From positions 124,001 through 188,000 of the forward strand of contig BPQB01000049.1 in NCBI GenBank assembly GCA_019973155.2: a stretch of DNA of 64,000 nucleotides, in the 5' to 3' direction. Shown here in pieces: positions 51,303 to 62,691 of this stretch. This DNA comes from Phanerochaete sordida (taxonomy: Eukaryota > Basidiomycota > Agaricomycetes > Polyporales > Phanerochaetaceae). Below the pieces are notes generated by a model that saw only the letters and a program-made list of their open reading frames with translations, was not told the origin of the DNA and searched no databases. The stretch's first letter is position 1, and each line of letters begins with the position of its first letter. The position numbers and the translations under genes were made by a program.

Positions 51303-52225
51303 GTCGAATGCTCAGCAGGTTGAGATTGGCGACGAAGCAGCAGCAGGGTCGTGTACAGAGACGGCCAAAGGACGGTGTCCAGGATCTACGAGGGCTGCGC
51401 GGCGGCTAGAAAGAGCGACAGAAAGAGGCTGAGAGGAGCGGGACGTTGACCAAAGCAACGTCCTGGCGGGGCAGCTCAGCAGGCGGGTGGTGTAGGCAGC
51501 GTAGGCTGCAGCGTGGACAGCGAGCAGAACCAGAGTCGCCAGGTCGCAAGCAGGCCGTACAACGGACCCAACTGCCCACACCGTGTTTCATTCGCCGGGC
51601 GCCACTGCATCCCCGAAATGGCAGTTCCACGTGGCGACGCTTGCCCCGGCCACCACAGCCGGGTGTGCTCCTTCAGCTTGCACTCGGCACCCGTGCTCGC
51701 CCTCGCAAACACGCGCAGGTCCCTGTCTCAGGACCAGAGCACGTTCACGCCTGCTGTGCGAGCATCACCATAGCACTCCTGCGGCCGTGGGCCGCAGTGT
51801 AGGCTTTTAGAACCGTACGTAAGCCTCTTACATGACCCACTTGTGCGCGCTGACGAGCCGATGTGGAAGAACACGGGCGTGTACTTAGAAAGTCCCACAA
51901 GTCGGGGAATGTGCTCCACGACTACCTCAAATTGACCCGTTCCTCTCACTCTTGAGCCTTCCTGCGCTGTGATAGACAACTTGCCAAGGCGCGCAGATGC
52001 ATCACATGCGGGCCAAAGGCATTATTGTCCTTCCGTGAAGCAATTCTGCAACGGCCTTCTATGCCAAAGACCTATGGAAAGCGTGGTACGTCGTGCACGC
52101 TTGTGAACTCACTGGGCTGCGCCCATAGACTCTTACACTCGTCCATGAGAACGCACTTTGGACCTGGGCGTATAAATACAGGAAGCACGGATTTACTTAC
52201 ACGTCGTGGCGACGCGTTCCCAACG
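51303..52225. other. Intergenic with promoter of glyoxal oxidase
   Basis: About 920 bp between divergent genes. No gene. Short overlapping frames here do not continue across plausible splice sites. The right end carries a clear TATA box (separate entry). Confidence 0.45.
52171..52178 (+). promoter_or_regulatory. TATA box of glyoxal oxidase
   Basis: TATAAATA 55 bp before the start codon. Most genes in this window show no such clear TATA element, so this one suggests a regulated rather than constitutive promoter. Confidence 0.65.
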
Positions 52226-54128
52226 ATGTTGTCGCTTCTTACCACAGTCTCACTCGCCGTCGCTGCACTCGGTGCTCCCGCCGCTACCGATGCACCAGCA
52301 TGGCGGTTCGATCTGAAGGCCCATAATTCCGGGATTGTGGCTCTCGAGGCGATCGTCGTGGACACCTCTCTGGTGGTTATCTTCGATCGCGCCACCGGAG
52401 ACCAGCCCCTCAAGACCAGCAACGGGAAGTCTGCGTGGGGCGCGCTTTGGGACCTCGAGACAAGCACGGTCTCTCCCCTCAACGTTCTGACCGACTCCTT
52501 CTGCGCCAGTGGCGCTCTCCTCAGCAACGGCACTATGGTAGGTTTGCGGACCTTGACATTTTGTGAGAAAATACTGACCGCTGCTCCCCTGATGCGCAGG
52601 TCAGCGTGGGCGGCACTCCCGGTGCCGACGACGGGAATTTCGCTGCGCCTCCTGGCAACCAAGCGATCCGCATCTTTGAGCCGTGCGCCTCGCCATCGGG
52701 AGCGGGCTGCACGCTTTTCGAAAACCCTGCGACTCTTCACCTGCTTGAGGAACGGTGGTACCCGTCCTCTGTCCGCATTTTCGATGGCAGTCTCATGATC
52801 GTCGGCGGCTCACATGTCCTCACGCCTTTCTACAACGTCGATCCTGCCAACTCTTTCGAGTTCTTCCCAAGGAAAGAGCAGACGCCTAGGCCGTCAGCCT
52901 TCCTGGAGCGTGCTCTGCCTGCCAATCTTTTCCCACGGCAAGTCTTTAGACTTTTTGACTATTAGTCTGCTGACAGTGTATAAACTCTAGTGCTTTCGCT
53001 CTCCCCGACGGGACTGTCTTCATCGTCGCCAACAACCAGTCTATCATCTATAACATCGAGACAAACACTGAGACAATTCTCCCAGACATCCCGAACGGTG
53101 TCCGGGTCACCAACCCGATTGACGGAAGCGCCATTCTCCTTCCCTTATCGCCTCCTGATTTCACGCCCGAGGTCCTTGTTTGCGGTGGCTCGACTGCCGA
53201 TACCTCTCAGCCGTCCACCAGCCTGTCCTCGCAGCAACCCGCTTCGAGCCAGTGCAGCCGCATCACACTCACGCCCGCTGGTATCAAGGCCGGCTGGCAG
53301 GTGGAACACATGCTTGAGGCGCGCATGATGCCCGAGCTCGTCCATATCCCGAACGGCCAAATTCTCATCACGAACGGCGCCGGCACCGGTTTCGCTGCGC
53401 TCGACTCTGTGGGCGACCCGGTCGGACACTCGAACGCAGACCACCCGGTGCTCACGCCGTCGCTGTACACGCCGAGCGCGCCACTTGGACAGCGCATCAG
53501 CAACGCGGGCATGCCGACGACGAACATCCCACGCATGTACCACTCGAGCGTGACGCTGACGCCGCAGGGCAACTTCCTCATCGGCGGCAACAACCCGAAC
53601 ATGAACTTCACGCCGCCGGGCACGCCAGGCATCAAGTTCCCGAGCGAGCTGAGAATGGAGACGCTCGACCCGCCGTTCATGTCCAGGACCCGCCCCGCGC
53701 TTCTCACGATGCCTGAGAAGCTCGCGTTCGGCCAGAAGGTGACCGTGCCTATCACCGTGCCGAGCGACCTCAAGGGGACCACCGTCCAAGGTACGCCCCT
53801 CCGCTTCCGCACGGAAGCCGACGCGCTCAATTTGCCTTGATAGTTGCCCTCATGGACCTCGGCTTTTCGAGCCACGCCTTCCACTCCAGCGCGCGCCTCG
53901 TCTTCATGGAGGCGTCCATCTCGGCAGACCACAAGTCGCTCACCTTTACGCCGCCGCCGAACGGACGCGTCTTCCCGCCTGGCCCTGCCATCGTCTTCCT
54001 CACGGTGCGTCTGCCCGCCCGCACTGGGCCAATTAGAGTTGCTGACGGTGATGCAGATTGACGACGTGACTAGCGTTGGGCAAAGGGTCATGATGGGCAG
54101 TGGCAACCCGCCGCCGACCCTGGAGTGA
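52226..54128 (+). CDS. GLX: Glyoxal oxidase (copper radical oxidase), secreted
   Basis: A 560-residue extracellular copper radical oxidase. It oxidises glyoxal, methylglyoxal and other aldehydes with O2, supplying H2O2 to lignin peroxidases; the Phanerochaete enzyme has 559 residues. Exons 52226-52537, 52600-52937, 52991-53790, 53844-54004 and 54057-54128. A signal peptide ([19 protein letters not shown]) starts the protein. Active-site residues by family comparison are present: the Cys of the Tyr-Cys radical cofactor in [13 protein letters not shown], the Tyr in [13 protein letters not shown], the Tyr-His pair in RMYHSSVTL, and the C-terminal His in [12 protein letters not shown]. The second intron needs a GC donor (CACG|GCAAGT at 52938). 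This is the strongest lifestyle marker in the window. Confidence 0.94.
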
Positions 54129-57100
54129 AGGTAGCACGGCTATTGTGGCAACCGGTAATTATGCGAACGGATCACAGTCGTATTTCCTCTCGTGGCTGTC
54201 AACGTCTTGCGTTCCTAGCTTCGCGCCATGTAACAATGCGAGTGCATATGAAATGTGCTGTCAGGCTTATTTATGAGGGCTATGCGCGACGCGCTGCGCC
54301 GCGGCCGTCGTTACGAGAGCCATGAAGCTCATTGTCCGAGGAGGGTGTCATCTCGGGTTCTGCGGGCGACGCAAACAATCGGCGGACAACGCACTAGGTC
54401 GGACGTGCGACGTGTAGTTCTTTGTTTGCCTCACAGAGCAAGGTTACCCTACCGCCATGGTACGGCATGATCATCGTCGGATGTTGTTAGACCGACTCCT
54501 CTCGACATCGGACAAGATCGCAGACACTATGGTCGTTCGCGGCTATCGAACATGCTCTTTCGATGGCCTCCATGCCGGACCGCGGCCTCGTCGGTGGTGT
54601 ACATAGCCCGTCTCGAACTCGAGGGCTTTCTGCGCCGCAATAGCTTATTCGACAGCCCGATCTTTGAATGGGAGGCAGAGGCTTCCAGGCGCGTTCTGCT
54701 GCCCATAGATAGCCCACTTACTCCGCCCCCGATGGATGCATCTGCGTGCCCTCTGCGCAGCGCACGCCCGGCTGCCACGGCCTTGCTCGCAACAGCGCCG
54801 CACACGAGATCCGCGGACGCCGGGCGGCTTCACCGCGACCCTGGCGAGGCCGCGGCGCAGAGGCGTGCAGGCAGCCTGCGAGCAGCGCCGCCGGCACAAT
54901 TGGGACGTCGCCAGGGTGCGCCCGCTCTGGAAGGGGCCCATGGATCTGATCGCCTCTGGCAGGATGCTGCTTCGCCGCGGTCCGGTGGTGCGCGGACGGC
55001 GAGCGGGCGCGGAGCGCGACACTGTCCGCGGACGATCTTCGCAGCAGCGACAGAGTTCTGCGCCTCGCCCAGCCTTCCCGCGACGCTGCAGGCTTGTGGC
55101 GGAGCGTCGTGGCACGGTGGGGCGGCGGCGTCCCCAGGCGGCCGGCGCGCATCGGCCACGGCACAGCGCGCATTACGACAGAGCACAGGAAGAACGTCAA
55201 CAGGCTTCCCCCTCATCAGCGTCGCGCTGTCCGCAGCTGCTGTGGCCCGCGGGGGACGAACCCTATCAGGCACGCCGAGCGCGATATGTCCCGTCGTCGA
55301 GGCCGGCCGTGCGTGCTCGTCAACTTGACAGCGGCGCTGTTGCGCAACAATCAACCTGGGGGGTTCGCACTTCGCAGTCTGATGAGCCAGGCACGGTGCA
55401 GGCTTCGTCTGCGCGGGGCCACATGGGGTGCGGCAACCTTGTGGCATGAGGCGGCGTTCGCGAGCTTGTTATCCGGCGCGCGAGGCACTGAAGACGATCA
55501 CAAGACCGTGTTGTTCGAGCTTGTCTGTGCAGGCCCTCGGCCTCCGAGCGTGTCTGCGCACGTCTGAATGGGCCACTGACAAGTGCCGCACTGCCCTCCG
55601 CCGTCCGCCGCGGCGCCGCCCCAGGGCAGCCCGCCGGCCCTCGAGTGCCAAATGGGGCAACAGCAGCGCTGACAAGCTCGCCCTTCGCCCCCCGAGCCTT
55701 CCCAGCGCAGGCCCACGCCGGCTATTGCGCGCGGGTGCGTGCGCGGGAACGCGAACCGCGGGGCGTCTGCGCGAGCCAGCCGCGTCCCGCGAGCGAGGCG
55801 GTGGAGCACCGTGCAGGGGTGCCTGAGCGGGAGGGCGCCCGACGCTTCGACGGGCGAGTGCGCTTGGCGGCCTACCGCTCTCCTGGGCCCCCTGCTTCTT
55901 CGTCGAGCACCGCCGGCGACGACCGTCCGCGAATCGCCTCTCGCGACGCTCGCCTGTGGGCCCCGCGGAGACGCCGTGCCCGCACGCGCCCGGGATACAC
56001 CTCGAAGGGACCGCCCGGGCGCGCGACGGTGCGGCAGAACGAGTCCATACGTAACACGGAGTCCTGGGCGAGGTGATGCCCCTAGGGCCTGCGCCCGACG
56101 CGAAGGCCGTTCAAATCCCTGCAGTGGCGAGGCAGAGGGCGTCGCGCTGCGGCTTCGGTCCTGCGTTCTGCGACGAAACGCGTCGAGCTCGCGGGTGACA
56201 GATTCGAATGGAGCCGCGAGCGACCAATGCCTGCGGCCTTCCGTGGCTCCCTGACCCGAGTGCGAGCGCGTTCCGCCCATTGATTGGTCGCTCGCAAACC
56301 GTATCGACAGGGTATCTCGTCAATCCAGGAGGGCAGGCTAGAAGTCGACAACCACACGACCAGATCCTGGCGTGTAGCCCTCTTCCCACCTCGAAGCGTG
56401 CATCCTCGACCTTGATTACTGCGGGGGAGGGAACTTCTGCCTCGAAGAGGTTATAGATGATCTAAACGACTGCTGGGGGTCCCCAGCGTAACTGCCTCGC
56501 AGCGTGGATCTGGGAACGCGCCCCGGCGACGCGCAGACACCCTGATACACACAGCACGCACCTTGACAGGCAGCGTCATCGCCGCCACCGAAATTCATAA
56601 CCGGCTGGTCGATTGCATTAAGGCGAGATAGGCCCAGCTGCGTGTGCATTTGCGGCCGTCCTCTCCCGGCCTGCACCGCAGCAGAGCTTCTGCGGCAAGT
56701 TAGAAGCCGAGTGACCGAGCTTGTGCGCCATGTGGGCAACAGGTCCCGATGTCGTGAGTGGGCACCGGGAGACTCCGTCAAGAACCTTGGCCAGGGCGGT
56801 AGCTGTCCTCGGCACTGTGCCTCAAAACCGACTGAATGCGCAGAAGCCGGTGCAGAAGCAGAAAACAAGCCTGCCCGTGACAACATGTGATCAGCCTGTT
56901 CAAGCTGAAGGTCCGGGCAGAACTCACTGTGGAGGGCAGCGCCAGCGCGGGGGTGTCGAAGCGACAGAGCGGCACGGTGGGCAGCATCTCCGAACAGGAA
57001 TGGCGGTGAACCGGAGGCCAGCGCCACCCTCTAATGCAGAGAGGAGCGGCCGCGGTAGCGTGACAAAGCAGCAGATACACCGCTCGGAGAGCCGCAGACA

Positions 57101-57660
57101 TCGTTCCAGAATACGATATATCAGGAGCAATGTTCGACAGTCACAGGAAAGCTTGATTCGTGGTAGGACCGGCTGTCACATATCACTGATGAGCAGCGGT
57201 TTCCAATAGAACATGCAGATGAGGGTACTGTGGAGAGGCGGGCGAGAGGCTGGAGAGGCAAAGGCTCCGTGGCAGGGATAACGTCAACGGAGTGGTATTG
57301 AGAGCCTGCCACATTCAAGCATGGGCCAATCGGTAGCGTGCTGGCCAGAGTCGGGACGGAGAGCGAATGAGAAAAAGGCGACAGGTGATAGCGTGGAAGC
57401 TGATCCACGGCGGGTAGGGAAAGAAGGCTGGGGCAGATTCATGCGCGAGGGGTGGCCGGGACGGGAATGATTCGCTCACGGGCAGGATCTGAGTGAGATA
57501 CTGCGTTCCGAGCGTCAGGTAGAGATGGAATCGGACGAACAGTGATTGATGTTTGCACCTCTGAGGGCGCCGGCGGGGCTGCGACCAAACAAGCAGCCTG
57601 GAATGGGTACAGCCCGAGGCCTGGGATCGGTATAAAGCGGAGGGTGGGAGTGCATTGGAG
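54129..57660. other. Gene-poor GC-rich block
   Basis: About 3.5 kb with no gene I can support. Between 54.7 and 56.3 kb GC is so high that all six frames are open over hundreds of bases. The translations are Arg/Ala/Pro/Gly-rich without domain, codon bias or splice pattern. From 56.4 kb the composition returns to normal. I saw no inverted terminal repeats, reverse transcriptase or transposase motif. Confidence 0.4.
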
Positions 57661-57729
57661 GCGACGCGACACACACACGCACCGTGCGTACTGTCTGAGG
57701 CGACTGCGCATCGACACCACCCGCCCGCT

Positions 57730-58095
57730 CGCTACGAGGACGGCCACGGCATTCCGACTGATTGTACGGTCAAGGTCGGGCAAGATCGCAAACACCTGTC
57801 TCGAAACCTGGACTGCTGCTGCCGGCGCTCTGCAGCTTAGCGAAGGTTCGTGGCCGCGCGGGGCGATAACGATCTGTATATAGGGTCGCTCACTGTGTTG
57901 CATGTCCAGAACGGCCGTTTGACGTCGACGACGAGGCATTTAGACGGGTGAGTGTTCTGGGCGTGCTTCGAGCTTCGCAATTGCTGACGGACCACAGTGA
58001 TAACCCCGCGGTCGTCAGGTGGATTGATACAAGGAACGTTGTCGGCAATATTGTGCATCTGCCCTCGTCATGGCGCAAGCATCTGCTTCAGTAAA
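57730..58095 (+). CDS. Possible small gene or gene remnant (3' part)
   Basis: A spliced reading frame ending 230 bp before the CSL gene. A possible exon ends at 57771 (ARYEDGHGIPTDCTVK), then 57841-57948 (LYIGSLTVLHVQNGRLTSTT), then 58000-58095 (NPAVVRWIDTRNVVGNIVHL, ending WRKHLLQ stop). The intron 57949-57999 is textbook: donor GTGAGTGT, branch GCTGACG, acceptor CACAG, phase kept. The upstream intron (donor GTCGGG, acceptor CTTAG) is weaker, and I cannot find a start codon or further 5' exons, so the start given is arbitrary. The translated part looks like real protein but matches no family I know. Confidence 0.35.
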
Positions 58096-58184
58096 TTCGA
58101 CGGGATATTCGTCCTGGCTGCCCCTGTCGGCAAACGCCGGCGCTGAACGCCGATCAATTGGTGAGTGTATAGAATGATCGCAAG

Positions 58185-58260
58185 AGCTGCTGCTGCACCT
58201 CCCCTCCCCGCCCTCCTCTCCTCTCCGCGCCCTCCCTCTCCTGCTCGTCGTCAGGGCTGA
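58185..58260 (+). promoter_or_regulatory. CT-rich leader of the CSL gene
   Basis: A strong pyrimidine tract (CCTCCCCTCC, CCTCCTCTCCTCTCC, CCCTCCCTCTCC) 65-140 bp before the CSL start codon, typical of core promoters/5' UTRs in this fungal group. A GTGAGTGT at 58156 and a TCAG near 58255 could bound a 5' UTR intron. Confidence 0.45.
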
Positions 58261-58324
58261 CGTCGGCGCCGTCGCAGACATCCTCAAGCCTCCGTCGGCC
58301 CCCCGCAGCGCACGGCACAGGAGC

Positions 58325-61300
58325 ATGTCTATCGACTTCACCCCCACCGGCCCCCACCAGAGCATGTTCGCCCAGCCCGACATCGACCAGCCCTTCAGCT
58401 CGCTTCAGGGGGGCGACATCGGCCACTCCAGCTCACACATGTCCGTCAACGGACACCCCATGGACCGCCCCGACCCCCTCGACATCGACGCCCACAGCAG
58501 CTACGACATCTTCTCGGGCTCCAGCGGCTCCCTCGCCTCCCAGAGGTACCGCACCAACGCCTCCTCCTCCTCGTCCCTCGGCCCAAACTACTCCCTCGGT
58601 GTCGACCCCATGTACCAACAGTCGTCCTTCTCCGACAACCTGCCCTCCTTCCACTCGTCCAACTCGAACCCCTACGACCTCATCGGCCTCTCCTCGTCCT
58701 ACAGCAGCGGCAAGCCCTCGCCCATCACGCCCAACGATGTCAGCGCCCTCCCGCACGCCTCGGGCTTCCCGTTCTCCAACGGCCAGTCCAAGGACTACCC
58801 GCAACACCCCAGCTACCACGAGGCCATGCTCGACCGTCGCATCAGCAACGCGTCGGGCTACTCGAACGACTTCAACGACGAGTTCGGCTCGATGGGCGTC
58901 AACCACGGTCTCGGCCTCAACGGTTTCCCCTCCTCTGGGCTCCCGCCGTTCCCTGACCGGCTCGGACGCGTCCAAAACGAATCGCGCTTCCAGAGCTCGG
59001 GCGTGCCACCGCTTTCGGCGGCATCGCACATGGGCCAGGGCCATGGCCAGGAGCTCATCAGAGGCGTCGCGCCGCAGGCGACCCACCTGCCGTCGTTCGA
59101 CGACATGAACTTCATGGGCGCGAGCCCGACGGTCTACGACCCGCCGCTGCGCTTGCCCGCCAGCGTCAACGATGACATGGCGCGGCTGCGGTTGCAGGGC
59201 TCTGGTGACCTCCAGACGTTCATTCGGTACGTGTGGTGTCCATCCGGAAGTTGGAGTTCGAACTCATGATCCTCTCCATTTCCTAGGCCATATCTGGATC
59301 AGTACACTCGGACGCCCAACCGTCTTGCGTTTGGGGAGCGCACGGTTATCGTAATGTCGTCCAAGGTCGCTCAGAAGTCATATGGCACAGAAAAGCGGTA
59401 CGTAACAAACATTACTGAGCAGCCCGCGTGACACCGACGGTGCTTCTTGTACTCCTCAGCTTCCTCTGCCCTCCACCAACAGCTATCATGATCGGTAACT
59501 CGTGGTGGTCTGATGTCCATCGCCGCGGCGAGGAGCCGAAACTTTGCCCACCGAGAGTCGTCGTCTCCATCTCGGGCGAGCCTGCCCCCCAGGAGGGCTC
59601 CATCGAGTGGACGAGTGCGACCGGCAAGGCCTTCGACGTCTCAGATCCGCCCACCGGCACCACCTACATCGGGCGCTGTGTCGGCAAACAGCTCTTCATC
59701 TCCGACGTCGACGAGAAGAAGAAGAAGGTCGAGGCACTCGTCAAGATCATGGCCCCTTCTGCCGACGACGAGCCTGAGCGCGTTATCGGCACTTTCCCCA
59801 GTCGTCCGATCAAGGTCATCAGTAAGCCTAGCAAGAAGAGGCAAAGCGCGAAGAACCTTGAATGTAAGTTGCTATGCCGTTATGCCGTACATATTTGAGT
59901 TTGGGGCTAATACTGCGGTCTCACTGCAGTGTGCATTAACCATGGCTCCACCATTTCGCTCTTCCACCGTCTGCGGTCCCAAACTGTCTCCACAAAGTAT
60001 TTGTGTGTGTCAGGCTCGGGGTCCTCGTTCAAGGGCTCAGACGGCGCGCCTCTCATGGGCTTGGATCAGCGTGCGCGGTCGCAGACACCGTCGTTTATCG
60101 CGCGGACTGCTAGCTGGGGTGAGCTCTAACCCCGCGTCTTGGCGCACAGGGCCAGGTGCTAACGTCTGTCACTAGATCCATTCATTATGTACATCGTCGA
60201 CGTCAACAAGCCTGCTGGTGGCATCGATACACCGCCACCCCCGCCACCGCAGCCGGAGTTCCCCTCTCCTCCGCCTAACGCGATCCCGTTCACCAACAAC
60301 GGGTCGCAAATTCCGATCTACTACAATCAGACCGTCGTTCTCCAGTGTCTGACATCGGGCGTGGTGAGCCCTGTGCTCATCATTCGCAAAGTCGATCACC
60401 AGACCACGGTCGTCGGCGGAGGGCTTCAAGAAGGAGCCAAGGGCATCGCCGATCACTATTGTTGCGCCGGCGAGGTTTGCGGAGACCCGGTCTCGCAGCT
60501 GCACAAGATCGCGTTTGAAGTCTACGACCCTAACAAGGGAGCGCCCGAACCGGGCACTCCGGGGGTCAGCGGCGCGTTCCTGTCCTGCATGGGCGAGAAG
60601 GTCAACACCTACCGTCCCGTGGAGGGCCGCCAGTGGAACTCGAGCATCACCAACTCCGCAGAGGCCGACTCCCCTATCGCTGCGCCGGGCTCTCCGATCG
60701 CGGGCACCCCGACATCGGCAAACGGCCATGGCGACTACTTCGGCGGCAACGCTGCCTCTGGCAGCGCACCCAACTCGCCGATCCCCGCCGAGTTTCCCTC
60801 CAGCGACGGCGGAAAGGTCAAGAAGGGCAAGCGCGGCTCGTCCAGCGCGGGCGGCCTCAGCAAACCTGCGTCCCAGAAGGGCCGCAGACGCCCCACTTCT
60901 GCTGGGTCGGCAAGCGGCTCGATCTCGTCGAGCAGACGTGGCTCGAGCAGCGACTCGTCGGCGTCCTCCGGCGCCCTGTGGCAGGTGGACATCGGTGAGA
61001 CGAGTGTCTGGACTATAGTCGGCGTCGGTCAGTGGCGGTCTCCTTTTCTGACTAATGCGCAACGCTGACATTGGTCCGCAGACCAAGTCCGATACAACTT
61101 CTACGTGCCGCCTGTGCTGTTCGACAACCAGAGCGCGCCCCAGACCGGGTCGTTCCCGATCCCCTCGAAACCTGTGACGCCCTTCCCGAACGTCGTCAAG
61201 TACCTCCCGCCCGATCGTGCCGCAGAGGCCCCCAAGCCGTGCCCGCAGTCGCGCGCGATGATGGCGAAGCCGAACCCACACGCGTCCAAGATGCTCACGG

Positions 61301-61494
61301 TGTACGGCGAGAACTTCTCGAAGACGGACCCAGTGACAGTGTTCTTCGGCTCAGACCCATCGCCGTACGTGGAGGTGCGGTGCACCGAGGTGCTGGGCTG
61401 TCTCCCGCCCGAGTCGAACAACATGAAGCGCAGGCCGATCATCCTCGTCCGGCACGACGGCGTCGTGTTCCCCTCCAACACCTACTACCCTTGA
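58325..61494 (+). CDS. CSL-family transcription factor (CBF1/Su(H)/Lag-1 type)
   Basis: A 956-residue DNA-binding protein related to metazoan RBPJ and to fission yeast Cbf11/Cbf12, which regulate adhesion, cell cycle and lipid genes without Notch. Six exons: 58325-59226, 59287-59397, 59460-59863, 59930-60118, 60176-61027 and 61082-61494. The first 290 residues are Ser/Asn/Pro-rich and disordered. The N-terminal Rel-like domain has FLCPPPTAIMIGNSWW and QKSYGTEKRF, the DNA-contacting core of CSL. The beta-trefoil has CINHGSTISLFHRLRSQTVS and ARTASWDPFIMYIV. A Pro-rich insertion (PPPPPPQPEFPSPPP) and a ~120-residue Ser/Gly-rich insertion interrupt the domains, as in other fungal CSLs. The C-terminal Rel-like domain (FPNVVKYLPPDRA, LTVYGENFSKTDPV, VFFGSDPSPYVEV) ends ...FPSNTYYP. 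Confidence 0.93.
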
Positions 61495-61776
61495 TTTCGT
61501 CTCTCGTGTGCTTTGGATCGCTGTCTTGTGCTCACTGCTTGTTTCACCCTGTGTACATACCTGGTAGCCGGTCGGACGTTTGGCCTCACTCTTGCATCGT
61601 CATCTTTCGCTGTCGCTATCTCATATCTAGAACCGTGTCTTGCTGCGTTGTCCCCATCCTAACTACTATTTGCATTGTGTACCTGTACTTGTACAATAGG
61701 AGGATAGACAAACTGTCTCTGGTCTCAGTGGCTGGCGTGAGCCGCTCCCGCGCGTGAGAAGTATGAGCCCGCCTGG

Positions 61777-62492
61777 ATGTGGAGCGCGTACGACCGCTTG
61801 ACCATGTCTTCCACCGCGCTCTTCTCACTACCCTTCTACCTCTGGCACCTCTATGTCGAGCACCTCTGGAACTACAAGGCCGGCTCCTGGGTCGAGCGCA
61901 CCGCGGCGACCTTCCGCGTCATGGCCTTCTTGGTCATCGCGCCGTTCGCCATTCTGACGATGCTGGTACAGCCCGCCCGCCCGCTCTCCACGCCCGCGCT
62001 CACCCCGCACCCGCACAGGACGTCGCCTCCTACGTGATCGCGCGCACGCTCGGCGTCATCGAGACGACGAAAGCATCGACGAGCGGCGCGGCGCCGCTCG
62101 AGGCGGGCGCGCCCGCGCCCGTGCCCGCGATCCACGTCGCCTCGCCCGCGCGAGAGCCCACGAGCGACGGCGAGGACAGCAGCGGCGGCGCCGCGACGCC
62201 CGCGACGCCGTCCTTCCTGCGCGAGGCGGACAACGTCGTCGCGGAGGGCAACCTGCGGCTCGCGGGCGTCGAGGCGTTCTCGCCCGCGCCGTCCGCGCCG
62301 CCGTCGCCGACGCTCTCGCGGCGCGACCTCGGCGGCGTGCCGCGCCTGCGCCCGCTCACCGCGCTCGACACGCCCGAGAAGGGCTTCGCGTTCGCCGGCG
62401 CCGGCGGGGACTCGGGGTCGGAGGAGAACGGGGAGGGCGTGCAGGTGCGCCGGAGGCCTGGGCGCGGGACGGTGGGGGAAGAGAATACATGA
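61777..62492 (+). CDS. Small membrane protein with Ser/Pro-rich tail
   Basis: A 220-residue protein in two exons, 61777-61965 and 62019-62492 (donor GTACAG, acceptor CACAG, phase 0). The first 80 residues hold two hydrophobic parts: ALFSLPFYLWHLYVEHLW and FRVMAFLVIAPFAILTMLDV continuing into SYVIARTLGVIE. The remaining ~140 residues are Ala/Pro/Ser/Gly-rich with acidic patches and a basic RRRPGRG near the end, presumably cytosolic and disordered. No signal-peptide cleavage site is obvious. I do not recognise the family. The upstream frame is closed, but an additional 5' exon cannot be excluded. Confidence 0.6.
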
Positions 62493-62691
62493 TGGGGCAT
62501 GGACTTGGATGGAATGTGCGTGCTGTTTTTCTGTTCTGCTGGCGGTGTTGCTGACTTTTACAAGGGAAAGGATTCGCTAGAGCAGCATACCTGTCGGCAT
62601 AGATAGAGAGGATGCTTTCGCCTACTGTACACGACTCATACCCTACGACTACGATGACAGAATTACAACGCGTTACGCTCTATACATGCGA

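Noticed and set aside
54552..55449. Long overlapping open frames of 230-260 codons on both strands
   Set aside because: They exist because GC is extreme. The translations are Arg/Ala/Pro-rich, no domain or splice pattern appears, and opposite frames are equally open.
56090..56130. GTTCAAATCCC resembling a tRNA B box
   Set aside because: The flanking bases do not form a T stem, and no A box or acceptor stem could be found upstream.
55498..56280. 260-codon open frame on the minus strand
   Set aside because: Same GC-rich block. The sequence is low in hydrophobic residues with no regular structure. I judged it non-coding.
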